In this document: positions 8,494 through 16,185 of the stretch, in pieces
Layout of the letters: each line of letters opens with the position of its first letter
Position numbering within the stretch: the stretch's first letter is position 1
Assembly (NCBI RefSeq): GCF_013141725.1
Contig: NZ_WHNZ01000026.1
Span: 124,001-188,000 of the forward strand
Direction: 5' to 3'
Source of the DNA: Paenibacillus planticolens
GTDB taxonomy: Bacteria > Bacillota > Bacilli > Paenibacillales > NBRC-103111
Length of the DNA: 64,000 bases
Notes under the pieces: generated by a model
The model's input: only the letters and a program-made list of their open reading frames with translations
Database searches by the model: none
What the model was told of the DNA's origin: nothing
Position numbers and translations under genes: made by a program

Positions 8494-8517
8494 TTGCATA
8501 GGCAACTACTCTTTTTT
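8488..8517 (+). terminator. Intrinsic terminator ending the exporter/peptide operon
   Basis: A perfect 10-bp stem, GAGTAGTTGC and GCAACTACTC, with a 4-base loop followed by six T. The left arm contains the stop codon of the last gene, which makes the 5089-8493 block a clear transcription unit end. Confidence 0.93.
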
Positions 8518-8621
8518 GAGTGTTTGGGGGAAGCTGTGCTTCCCCATAATGTAATACTTGAGAGTGAATAAGTCATGTAATGCACGGATGGCGAGTCTCC
8601 ATGCCCCACTGGAGGAGAGGG

Positions 8622-8798
8622 GGAACTACAGGGCGCTATTTTGCTAGAAATAGCCCTTTAGTCAAGGGGAAGGGAACTAGAGTCCGCTATTTCACCAATC
8701 AGAGCAGCTAGTTAGACCATTGAGGTGAAATAAGACCCTGTAGTTCCCCTCGGGCGCCCGAATTTCCGCTTTTTACCTAAATAAGGGAATGAAGTTCC
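8622..8798. repeat. Mirrored four-unit intergenic repeat, copy B (177 bp)
   Basis: Forward units start at 8622 and 8673; reversed units end at 8747 and 8798. Spacing is 51 bases on both arms. Copy B is closely similar to copy C along its first 120 bases, including the segments between units. Confidence 0.92.
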
Positions 8799-8970
8799 AC
8801 GGATAGGATGGTCGAAGGAGATCCGGAAGTTCCACCTCAGTTGGGAAAGAGAGAAGCTCAAGGCAGCACAAAGTTGAACAATAAGAGACCATGTAAGAGG
8901 AGCCAATTACTGGGGTCAAACTTGAATAATACGACAAAAGCTAAACAGAAAGTAAAGAATCGCAAAAGGA

Positions 8971-9001
8971 CCGTTAGGGTGAAACATCCCTGACGGTTTT
9001 T
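8971..9001 (+). terminator. Orphan intrinsic terminator upstream of the propeller gene
   Basis: CCGTTAGGG and CCCTGACGG form a 9-bp stem (one G-U pair) followed by TTTTTCTTAT. No gene is recognised immediately upstream, so it either ends an unseen short transcript or insulates the next gene. Confidence 0.75.
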
Positions 9002-9078
9002 CTTATACTTACCCTCAGGAATAAATTGGATTCCAATGCAGAAAATACTTTTATAGCACGCATGAGGGAGGTCCGTAG

Positions 9079-10311
9079 ATGAAGATAAAAATGTTGGTGA
9101 CGAGTATCGTGATGTCTTTCTTATTGAGCAATACCGGGTTTGCCGAACCGAGGTCATCCCTGCAAGCTGCCTTTGTTCGCGGCGATAATTTGTGGCTTAA
9201 GAAAGACGGTCAAGAGATGCGGTTAACGGAAAGCAAGAAGGTCAGCAGCCCCAAATGGTCATCTGACGGAAAATTCATCGCGTATTCCCTTGGCGAAGGG
9301 CAGCATGAGATTTGGGTGTACAGTTTGGAGACGAAACAGCACTACCTCGTCTACCCTGGCGGCGACCGTTTCTGGTGGTCCCCTACCAAGAACTATCTCG
9401 CTTTTAAACTCGATGGCGTTTTAAATACCGCAAAAGTCGATCGCGATAAAGTCGAACCCTTTAAGAACGTTGCTTTGGGGGTTGACAACTATTCGTGGCT
9501 CCCCGATGGCAGCGGCTTTCTAGTCTCCTCGCCTGCTCAGCTGCGTCCGTCCGGTTGGACGAACGTCGAGTTGTATACGGTTCCGGCAGACGCCAATATG
9601 GATCGGAGCAAGATAAAACCTTTTTATACACTTCCTTCGGAGTCATCCCGTTTTTTTGCAGTGGGCACCAGCCTGTTCAAATGGTCAAACGACAAGAAGT
9701 GGATCTCATTCACAGCGAACCCAACCGCATCATTATCAGCAGATGGCAATGTGTTATGCGTGCTGTCTTCGGACGGCAATCATTTTCAACAATTGGATAA
9801 CATGCTTCATTACCCACAATGGTTTGGTTGGGCGCCTGTAAAATCCAGACTTGCTTATATTGAAGGGGAGGGCCGAATGGCCGTTCAGAATAAACATCTG
9901 AAGCTTAAAGATCTCCCAGCCATGAAACCAGCATCCTATACGCCCCAGGGATACGCTGATCGCGATTTTACTTGGGAGAATGACCGGATGATCATTGTTT
10001 CAAGATCGAAGGAGTTGAGTGGGGATACCGTTTGGCCGCTTCCGGCATTGTTTCAGGTGAGCATTTCAAACAAGGAGCAGAAGCAGCTCACAAATCCGCC
10101 GGAGAAAAACGGAGACTTCGGACCTTATATGCTTAGAAAAAATAACAGGCTGACTTGGATCCGATCGGACGGGAAGCATGCGGACGTATGGAGCTCGAAT
10201 CCGGATGGGAGTTATGCGGAAATAGGCATCAAAGATTTAGACATCGGCATTCCTTATTATGGATGGAGCGACTGGAGCACAGTGTTAGCCTGGTATGATC
10301 CCCGTCGTTAG
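9079..10311 (+). CDS. Secreted TolB/WD40-like beta-propeller protein
   Basis: The 410-residue protein starts with a classical signal peptide (MKIKMLVTSIVMSFLLSNTG, cleavage near FAEP). The mature part has repeated blades of the type SSPKWSSDGKFIAYSLGEGQHEIWVYS, YSWLPDGSGFLVSS and KWSNDKKWISFTA, typical of TolB or dipeptidyl-peptidase-IV-like propellers. No catalytic domain follows the propeller, so it probably binds a ligand or protein outside the membrane. GGGAGG lies 9 bases before the ATG. It is likely monocistronic, flanked by terminators on both sides. Fold fairly sure; role unknown. Confidence 0.8.
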   Translation: MKIKMLVTSIVMSFLLSNTGFAEPRSSLQAAFVRGDNLWLKKDGQEMRLTESKKVSSPKWSSDGKFIAYSLGEGQHEIWVYSLETKQHYLVYPGGDRFWWSPTKNYLAFKLDGVLNTAKVDRDKVEPFKNVALGVDNYSWLPDGSGFLVSSPAQLRPSGWTNVELYTVPADANMDRSKIKPFYTLPSESSRFFAVGTSLFKWSNDKKWISFTANPTASLSADGNVLCVLSSDGNHFQQLDNMLHYPQWFGWAPVKSRLAYIEGEGRMAVQNKHLKLKDLPAMKPASYTPQGYADRDFTWENDRMIIVSRSKELSGDTVWPLPALFQVSISNKEQKQLTNPPEKNGDFGPYMLRKNNRLTWIRSDGKHADVWSSNPDGSYAEIGIKDLDIGIPYYGWSDWSTVLAWYDPRR

Positions 10312-10326
10312 CGCCATTTATCGTTT

Positions 10327-10366
10327 CAGCCCGTTCGCCTTTCCGGCGTTCGGGCTGTTGTATTTT
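10327..10366 (+). terminator. Intrinsic terminator after the propeller gene
   Basis: CAGCCCG and CGGGCTG form the outer stem, with CGCC/GGCG inside and a two-base mismatch between, followed by TTGTATTTT. It starts 16 bases after the stop codon. Confidence 0.8.
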
Positions 10367-10431
10367 GACGAAATTTGGAATAACATTAAACGAAGAATTC
10401 TAGTGAAATATGCGCCAAAAGGAAACCCAAG

Positions 10432-12054
10432 ATGAACGAGATCTCGCTTGATTTTTTAACGATATTGCTGCCGTCTTACATGTTTTTTTATATGGCGATT
10501 TCTGTGTATGCTCGAAATAAGGCACGCTTGCTGAACCGTGTTGCATCGCTTCTGATGTTGTCGTTGCTCTTTTACTTTATGGGAGAGTATATCAAAACGG
10601 CCCTGTTCCCGCAGTTTGAAAGGCAGATCGTGCTGTTTTGGAACGCGCCCATGCTGCTTGTAACCATTAGCCATTTAGTTTATCTTAGCATGCTTGTTGG
10701 TGGCATTAGGAAATCCATTATAAGAAAAACAGTCGTTTGGGTATACGCTGCGCCGCTGCTTTCGTTGATGCTAATGCTGCTGCGCTTCGGTCCTCACCAT
10801 TTATATCAACCGAGGGTGGATGGGCTCAGTCCGTTAAATCCGCTTATGCTGGTCTTAGCGGTTTTTTTTGTCGGAAGCTATATCCTGCTCTCCATCATTA
10901 TTTTGTTAGCCGCTTGGGCGACTACCCAACATCGGAAACGAAAGCAAATGCTGGCGAGACTTTTATTCAGTTTATTTCTGCTTTTTGTTTGGATTCTTGT
11001 GGTGACTCTCCTGTTAACACTGGCTTATATAACGAGCTCGATCTCTATAGCGCTCTATTTTTCCGGCACTCTTTTATGGGTCATATCGCTTCGAGCATTA
11101 ATTAGCAAATACGACTTTTTGCCCAGTTATCGTGACTTGTTTCATACGTTGTTTAAATCCGCTCCTACCGCTATTTTTCTATTGGATATGCAAGGTAGTG
11201 TCAGAGAGATGAATCCCCGGGCCGAAAGATTATTCGGCTCTCCGGCGAATGGGATAGAGCGGCTGCAAATCGCTGCAAGTCTGTATTATGAAGATGGTAC
11301 GAGTTTAAAAGATAGATGGTCCGACCTTCCGGCGAAGCAAGTCAACGCGATCAATTGGGAAATGAAATTGAAGGTCCCAGGCCAAGAGGGGCTAGACATG
11401 ATCGTCAGTATGGAAAATATCGAAGGAGCGGAGGAGGGGCTGATCATCCTTCATCTGACCGATATCACATCCCTTAAAGCTACGGAACGGCAGTTGGTTG
11501 AATCCGAAAGGAATTACCGGCACTTGGCGTATCACGATCCCCTGACCGGTCTCTTTAATCGGGCCGCGGTACACGAACACGTCAATCGTAAAATAGCGGA
11601 TGGCGAACAATTCGCACTCATTCTAGTCGATTTAGATAACTTCAAGTCCGTCAATGATACGCATGGGCATTTGATCGGCGATGACTATTTAAAGCATATT
11701 GCCGCTTTAATGGAATTGCATGCCGGAGCGGGAGATGTTATAGGCAGAATCGGCGGGGACGAATTTGTCCTGTTAATGCCCTTGCATTCCGTTGATGAAA
11801 AACAAGTGTATCAGGAAGCGCGTGAGCGCTTATTCCCTCTTACGGACGCACCTTTTTGTTATAAGGAAATGTTGATTCCTGTTTCTTTTAGCGCCGGGGT
11901 GAGTCTGCACGCGAGTCATGCATCGGATCTCACGGCTTTGCTGCGAAAGGCGGATGAAGCGATGTATGCGGTGAAAAGGAGCGGGAAGAATGCCATTTTC
12001 CTGTATGATCCGGGTGGAACTAATTTAGTGAAAGCTGAGGCCAATGACAAATGA
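10432..12054 (+). CDS. Membrane-bound diguanylate cyclase (multi-TM, PAS, GGDEF)
   Basis: The 540-residue protein has about seven N-terminal transmembrane segments (residues 5-225), a PAS-like domain (about 238-355, starting LFHTLFKSAPTAIFLLDMQG) and a GGDEF domain with intact RIGGDEF near residue 441. It should make c-di-GMP at the inner face of the membrane. The position of the inhibitory I-site Arg (R-x-x-D before GGDEF) is Gly (GAGD), so canonical product inhibition is probably absent. There is no EAL domain. The last codons overlap the start of the next gene (ATGA), indicating translational coupling. Confidence 0.9.
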   Translation: MNEISLDFLTILLPSYMFFYMAISVYARNKARLLNRVASLLMLSLLFYFMGEYIKTALFPQFERQIVLFWNAPMLLVTISHLVYLSMLVGGIRKSIIRKTVVWVYAAPLLSLMLMLLRFGPHHLYQPRVDGLSPLNPLMLVLAVFFVGSYILLSIIILLAAWATTQHRKRKQMLARLLFSLFLLFVWILVVTLLLTLAYITSSISIALYFSGTLLWVISLRALISKYDFLPSYRDLFHTLFKSAPTAIFLLDMQGSVREMNPRAERLFGSPANGIERLQIAASLYYEDGTSLKDRWSDLPAKQVNAINWEMKLKVPGQEGLDMIVSMENIEGAEEGLIILHLTDITSLKATERQLVESERNYRHLAYHDPLTGLFNRAAVHEHVNRKIADGEQFALILVDLDNFKSVNDTHGHLIGDDYLKHIAALMELHAGAGDVIGRIGGDEFVLLMPLHSVDEKQVYQEARERLFPLTDAPFCYKEMLIPVSFSAGVSLHASHASDLTALLRKADEAMYAVKRSGKNAIFLYDPGGTNLVKAEANDK

Positions 12055-12707
12055 TCATACGAATGATATTTCGGGCGGAATGGAAGCAGGGGCAAGAAGC
12101 AATTGGCAGGGAAGCATTGGAACGAAGCGGGCAAGCCCCTAAATTGGTGGAGCGGGGGAAGGTTATGACGGCCGCTGCTTATTCGTGGAGAAACAATTTA
12201 TTTCTCTATTATGAATGCATGGATTGTCAAGTGACTCCCGACGAAATCGCGGGATCCGCCGTTCCCTTCCTGAAGGATTGGCCCGGCCATTCCGAACCGC
12301 GCAAGTGGATACAGATGATCGACGTGTTCCACTTTAACGAGCCGGCTAGTAACGAACACTGGTTGCGAAAGCAAACGGTAGAAAAGCGTGTCGGGAGGGT
12401 GGCGCATTTGAAGCCGGAGATGATCAGCAGTTATATATACTATCATTATCAGCTTCAGGAGGAGCGGGCTTTCACAGGTGACAAATACGAAATTATTGCG
12501 ATGCATGAGAATCTCCTGTTCGGTTATCAGGAATTTCCCAAAGTCATCGAAGAGCCGGTTATGCCGGGGTGTTTGAGCACGAAGGGGACTCCGGAGAATT
12601 GGAACGATTCGCGGATGGATTTGCATTTTCAGCCGTGGGAAGAAAACGGGTATTTATACTTTAAACCGATTGAAACGGTTTTCACCTACGCTATTGGCGA
12701 CTTCTAG
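12051..12707 (+). CDS. Tandem L-rhamnose-mutarotase-like (dimeric alpha/beta barrel) protein
   Basis: The 218-residue protein appears to contain two halves of the rhamnose mutarotase-like fold. The second half (VGRVAHLKPEMISSYIYYH, then KYEIIAMHENLLFGYQEF) matches the family's pattern of G-x-V-x-x-LKPE-x-I-x-x-Y, K/N-Y-x-I and L-F-x-Y-x-E-F. The first half (IFRAEWKQGQEAIGREAL, then NLFLYYECMD) is a weaker version. Typical mutarotases are about 105 residues, so doubling fits the length. It overlaps the diguanylate cyclase gene by 4 bases. A sugar-epimer or small-molecule role is inferred from the fold; I do not know a characterised orthologue. Confidence 0.5.
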   Translation: MIIRMIFRAEWKQGQEAIGREALERSGQAPKLVERGKVMTAAAYSWRNNLFLYYECMDCQVTPDEIAGSAVPFLKDWPGHSEPRKWIQMIDVFHFNEPASNEHWLRKQTVEKRVGRVAHLKPEMISSYIYYHYQLQEERAFTGDKYEIIAMHENLLFGYQEFPKVIEEPVMPGCLSTKGTPENWNDSRMDLHFQPWEENGYLYFKPIETVFTYAIGDF

Positions 12708-12777
12708 CAAAAAGAGCTTCTATGAAAATCGATATTTATGGTACGATGCATGCATAGTCTGGAAGGGAGTTTTTGGA

Positions 12778-13746
12778 ATGAAACCAAAAGTATTTCTTGC
12801 AAAGCAAGTTCCAAGTGAAGTGGAAGCGTACATTGCGCAGTTCTGCGATTACCGGAAGTGGGACAGGGAAGAAGAAATTCCCCGTCATCAGCTTTTGGAG
12901 GAGCTGTCCGATATGGATGGACTTTTAATTTCTGGCGGAAGCATTGATCAGGAGTTGTTGGATCATGCGCCGAAGCTCAAAATTGTTAGCAATGTCTCCG
13001 TTGGTTACAATAATTTAGATACAGCGGCTATGAAGACCAGGGGCGTAATGGGGACGCATACTCCGGGTGTATTGGATGAAACCGTGGCGGATACGGTATT
13101 CGGACTGATCTTGGCTGCTGCCAGAAGAATTCCGGAGCTCGATGCCTACGTGAAGGCCGGCAAGTGGAAAAAAGGAAGCGATGAGCCTATTTTCGGTATT
13201 GACGTTCATCATGCTAAACTCGGGATCATTGGCATGGGGCGCATCGGGGAAGCGATTGCTAGACGAGCGAAGTTTGGATTCGCTATGGACGTAGTGTACT
13301 ACAACCGCAGCAGAAAAACGGAAGCCGAGCAGAAGCTGGGGGTCGAATACCGCTCCTTGCAGGAATTGCTGCAGGATTCTGATTTTGTAGTGGTCATGAC
13401 GCCGTTAACGCCTGAAACAACCCGATTCATCGGCCGTGAAGAATTGGCGCTTATGAAGAAGACAGCCATCTTTATCAATGCGTCCCGCGGGCAAACCGTG
13501 GATGAAGAGGCGCTAATTGAAGCGTTGGAAAAAGGAAGCATTCGCGGAGCAGGTCTGGATGTTTTCCAGCAAGAGCCGGTAGATCCGGCTAACAAGTTGT
13601 TGCAAATGCCTAACGTGGTAACCCTGCCGCATATCGGATCGGCTACGCATCAAACGCGTTTCGACATGGCGATGCTTGCTGCGCATAATCTGGTGAAGGG
13701 CGTGCAGGGGGAAGTTCCTCCGAACCTTGTTCCGGAGTTGAAGTGA
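12778..13746 (+). CDS. D-2-hydroxyacid dehydrogenase (glyoxylate/2-ketogluconate reductase type)
   Basis: The 322-residue protein has the NAD(P)-binding motif GMGRIG and the catalytic triad of the family: R237 (NASRGQTVDEEAL), E266 (DVFQQEP) and H285 (LPHIGSAT). Its length and motif spacing match glyoxylate/hydroxypyruvate reductases and 2-ketogluconate reductases, which reduce 2-oxoacids to D-2-hydroxyacids in the cytoplasm. The start is the ATG at 12778 with GGAAGGGA upstream; the open frame extends to 12670 only because it overlaps the previous gene. Serine-biosynthetic phosphoglycerate dehydrogenase is less likely because there is no ACT domain. Substrate not determined. Confidence 0.88.
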   Translation: MKPKVFLAKQVPSEVEAYIAQFCDYRKWDREEEIPRHQLLEELSDMDGLLISGGSIDQELLDHAPKLKIVSNVSVGYNNLDTAAMKTRGVMGTHTPGVLDETVADTVFGLILAAARRIPELDAYVKAGKWKKGSDEPIFGIDVHHAKLGIIGMGRIGEAIARRAKFGFAMDVVYYNRSRKTEAEQKLGVEYRSLQELLQDSDFVVVMTPLTPETTRFIGREELALMKKTAIFINASRGQTVDEEALIEALEKGSIRGAGLDVFQQEPVDPANKLLQMPNVVTLPHIGSATHQTRFDMAMLAAHNLVKGVQGEVPPNLVPELK

Positions 13747-13795
13747 TCGTGGAGAAGCTGGTGTGCGGCGATTCCCCTTGCTGAAACAGCTAGCG

Positions 13796-13972
13796 GGAAC
13801 TACAGGGCGCTATTTTGTTAAAAAGAGCCCTTTAGGCAAGGGGAAGGGAACTAGAGTCCGCTATTTCACCATCCTGGCCAGATGGTTGGATCATTGAGGT
13901 GAAATAAGACCCTGCAGTTCCCCTATGGCGCCTGAAACTCCACATTCCGCTGAAATAGGGGAATGGAGTTCC
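13796..13972. repeat. Mirrored four-unit intergenic repeat, copy C (177 bp)
   Basis: Forward units start at 13796 and 13847; reversed units end at 13921 and 13972, again 51 bases apart. It begins 50 bases after the dehydrogenase stop codon. Confidence 0.92.
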
Positions 13973-14031
13973 CGATAATCAGACGGATTTCAAGATGAGC
14001 AGGTCCCAATCATATAAGCAGTTTGCAGGTG

Positions 14032-14060
14032 AAGGTTAAGCGAAGCTTAACCTTTTTTTT
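14032..14060 (+). terminator. Intrinsic terminator downstream of repeat copy C
   Basis: AAGGTTAAGC and GCTTAACCTT form a 10-bp stem with a 3-base loop followed by a T run. It may end a transcript reading through repeat copy C from the dehydrogenase gene. Confidence 0.85.
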
Positions 14061-14102
14061 GTGCTGGGGCGAAGGGAGAGCTACGCCAGAGGAGGCGCAG
14101 AC

Positions 14103-14289
14103 TCGTTAGACGAATTCCAACGAACATGCGATTTTGGATGCCTAAATGCCAATTACATTGGACAAAATCCAACGGAGTGATTGAATTTGGCAGGTTTTAA
14201 TGCATTTTTAGCCGCTCTTGTTGGATTTCATCCAACGAAATGAAGAAATAACACGTCTGCAAGGCGTTTTCATTGGAATTCGTCCAATG
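14103..14289. repeat. Cluster of four small TTGGA-TCCAA palindromes
   Basis: Palindromes of about 17-21 bases lie at 14103-14123, 14156-14174, 14220-14236 and 14271-14289, each of the form TTGGA-5 bases-TCCAA or a close variant. Their centres are 52, 63 and 52 bases apart. Function unknown. Confidence 0.75.
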
Positions 14290-14408
14290 AAAGTCAGTAG
14301 GAGACTAACATCTAGTGTGTTTGGGCATTCGGAAAACGTGGGATGCAGCAGAGTGTAAGGTGAGTGGAGAAATGTAGGAGACAGCACCGTGTGGAAAGAG
14401 AAGTAAAA

Positions 14409-14461
14409 GTAAAGTAAGGAGTAAGGAGTAAGGAGTAAGGAGTAAGGAGTAAGGAGTAAGA
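14409..14461. repeat. Heptanucleotide microsatellite (unit GTAAGGA)
   Basis: About six consecutive copies of GTAAGGA, flanked by degenerate GTAAAA-type units. It lies between the two near-identical 100-base segments at 14311-14412 and 14487-14590. Confidence 0.9.
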
Positions 14462-14794
14462 AATAGAAGTAGGAAGTAAAAGTAGATTCTAACGTGTCTG
14501 GGCACTCGGAAATGTGGGATGCAGCAGAGAGTTGAGGTGGGTGGAGGAATGTAGGAGACAGCACAGTGTAGAATGAGTAGTAAAAGTTAAAGTAAGAAGT
14601 AGAAAATAGAAATAGAAGTGTAAGGGAAGTAGCAGGAGAAGTGAAAAAGGTAAAAAACAAACAAAATGAAAAGTGCAAAGTGAGCTAGCAACCACCAAGG
14701 TAAGGAACAAAGTGTGTGAAAATAAAAGCAGCAGTCAACTCCAAGTAGAACAAAAAGGGAATGGATATGGGGTGGAAAAGCGTAGCGCCCGTAT

Positions 14795-14846
14795 TTGAAA
14801 TCGTGTTCCAACAATAAAAATCAATTCAATGGAAACGCGATTTCAA
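14795..14846. repeat. Long hairpin without T tract
   Basis: TTGAAATCG-TGTTCCA pairs with TGGAAACG-CGATTTCAA with one bulge, giving about 16 paired bases around a 20-base loop. There is no T run, so it is not a usual terminator. Confidence 0.6.
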
Positions 14847-14889
14847 GAAACGGTTGGAACCCTATATCCAATTCCCTCCCCACGCTCAA

Positions 14890-14980
14890 ACGTACGGGTC
14901 TAGCAAGGTTTTACGTATGGGTCTAGCAAGGTTTCACGTACGAGTTTAGCGAGGTTTCACGTATGGCTCTAGTCAAGGTT
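14890..14980. repeat. Four-copy 23-bp tandem repeat
   Basis: Units start ACGTACGGG, ACGTATGGG, ACGTACGAG and ACGTATGGC at 14890, 14913, 14936 and 14959, each carrying a TCTAGCAAGG-like core. There are no unique spacers, so it is not a CRISPR array. Degenerate units continue toward 15015. Confidence 0.85.
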
Positions 14981-15065
14981 ATGTCATTATGGTCTAATCG
15001 AGCTTAGTCAAGGTAATCGTTTCATACCCTTTATCCGACACAAAGGTCGGCCCATAGCTAAGATC

Positions 15066-16169
15066 TCACTTGGCACCATGCAGTCTCCTCCCCTTCACCC
15101 AACCGATCAGCGCAATGACAAGCGGATAAAGAATGCCCATGATGAGGGAAAGTGGAATGTACGTGAGGTAATCCCATTCCTGCTCGTAGGCTTCATTGGG
15201 ATAAACAACAAGAGATAGGACGGTAACGAGAAGTCCAATTGGTAAACAGAGTGTTTTGGGCTCGCGCACCCGAAATACATGTGCTAAGCCTCTAATCGTT
15301 GTATGAAAGTACATCGAAGCTTTGAAATAAATGGAAACGAGCCAAAGGAAGGCTACGACCACTTCAATCCGCTGCAAGAAATTGCCGATATTTATTCTTT
15401 GTGCCAAAGCGTAACTGGGGAAAGATTCCATGGCCGTAGTATCTGCACCCAGCACTAAAATGCTGGATATGACGAGGAGAAATAATGTCAAGCCGCTTAT
15501 AATAACACCTGCAAGATAACCTTTCCTAGCCCTTTGCTTATTGGATACTTGGTGAAGGATGGGATTGATCGCAATAAACAAGGTGATAAAGGTGAAGCAG
15601 GTGATTCTGATGACAGATCGAAGAATAGGGACAGCTGTCGCTTCCCCGAGCGGAAGAAGATTGTTCATATCCATATTAGGAATATTCATAGTCATGAACA
15701 TGATAAACAACAGGATGAGCCATGGAAAGAAAATTTCAGCCGTTCTTAGAAAAACAACCATCCCCAGCTTTGCTCCCATAATAACGACCAATATGAATAA
15801 GATGTTAATCGCTTGCACAGGCGTTGTCGGCATGATTTGAGTGACCATGAAATGCCCCACGTAAAAAACGTCCTGTGCGCTGAAAATAAGCGTCAAAAGA
15901 GAAATGCTCAGTGTAATCAGCCTGCCCAGCCATTTGCCAAAAACAAAGTCATTGATATCGAACAGGGAGGAATCCGGAAACTTTTTAGCGATCGACGTGT
16001 AGAGAATTGTGAGAATAACTCCCATAACAGTGCTCAGTAAGATGGGTATCCATGCATCCTGTTTGGCATCTGCCGCTACCGACGCCGGGATGACTAATAT
16101 GGCTGTGCCAATGGAATAAAGGATGACGATAATCATGAGTTGTCGGGGGGTAATGGACTCATTGCCCAT
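15066..16169 (-). CDS. GerB-type spore germinant receptor permease (second copy)
   Basis: A 367-residue integral membrane protein of the APC-related GerAB/GerKB family with about ten transmembrane segments. It begins with the family's conserved ITPRQLMIIVILYSIGTAIL segment and has the FPWL-type signature. GerB subunits are thought to bind germinant in the spore inner membrane. AAGGA lies 9 bases before the ATG. It is the last gene of a five-gene minus-strand ger operon, 16 bases behind a paralogue of identical length. Two B subunits in one operon suggests alternative or combined germinant recognition. Confidence 0.92.
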   Translation of the reverse strand: MGNESITPRQLMIIVILYSIGTAILVIPASVAADAKQDAWIPILLSTVMGVILTILYTSIAKKFPDSSLFDINDFVFGKWLGRLITLSISLLTLIFSAQDVFYVGHFMVTQIMPTTPVQAINILFILVVIMGAKLGMVVFLRTAEIFFPWLILLFIMFMTMNIPNMDMNNLLPLGEATAVPILRSVIRITCFTFITLFIAINPILHQVSNKQRARKGYLAGVIISGLTLFLLVISSILVLGADTTAMESFPSYALAQRINIGNFLQRIEVVVAFLWLVSIYFKASMYFHTTIRGLAHVFRVREPKTLCLPIGLLVTVLSLVVYPNEAYEQEWDYLTYIPLSLIMGILYPLVIALIGWVKGRRLHGAK

Positions 16170-16185
16170 GCAAGCACGTCCTTGT

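Larger units (their letters stand above)
8518..9078. other. Intergenic stretch with repeat copy B and an orphan terminator
   Basis: The 561-base gap contains repeat copy B (8622-8798) and a terminator-like hairpin (8971-9001) not preceded by any recognisable gene. The 8808-8993 reading frame is rich in Lys/Arg/Asn, has no ribosome binding site and runs into the hairpin, so I do not call it. Confidence 0.5.
13747..15065. other. Repeat-rich 1.3-kb gene-free stretch
   Basis: This region holds repeat copy C, a terminator (14032-14060), four small palindromes (14103-14289), a near-duplicate of about 100 bases (14311-14412 and 14487-14590), a heptanucleotide microsatellite (14409-14461), a long hairpin (14795-14846) and a 23-bp tandem repeat (14890-14980). 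Several minus-strand frames here translate to low-complexity Phe/Leu/Thr/Ser strings and are products of the repeats rather than genes. Confidence 0.8.

Noticed and set aside
8808..8993. 61-codon frame with Lys/Asn/Arg-rich product
   Set aside because: No ribosome binding site, low complexity, and the end is inside a terminator stem.
14208..14814. Several minus-strand frames of 66-156 codons
   Set aside because: They translate the microsatellite and duplicated segments into repeated SLLLTPY-type strings; this is repeat DNA, not protein-coding.
14890..14980. Possible CRISPR array
   Set aside because: Units are directly tandem with a 23-base period and no unique spacers; no cas genes are present in the window.
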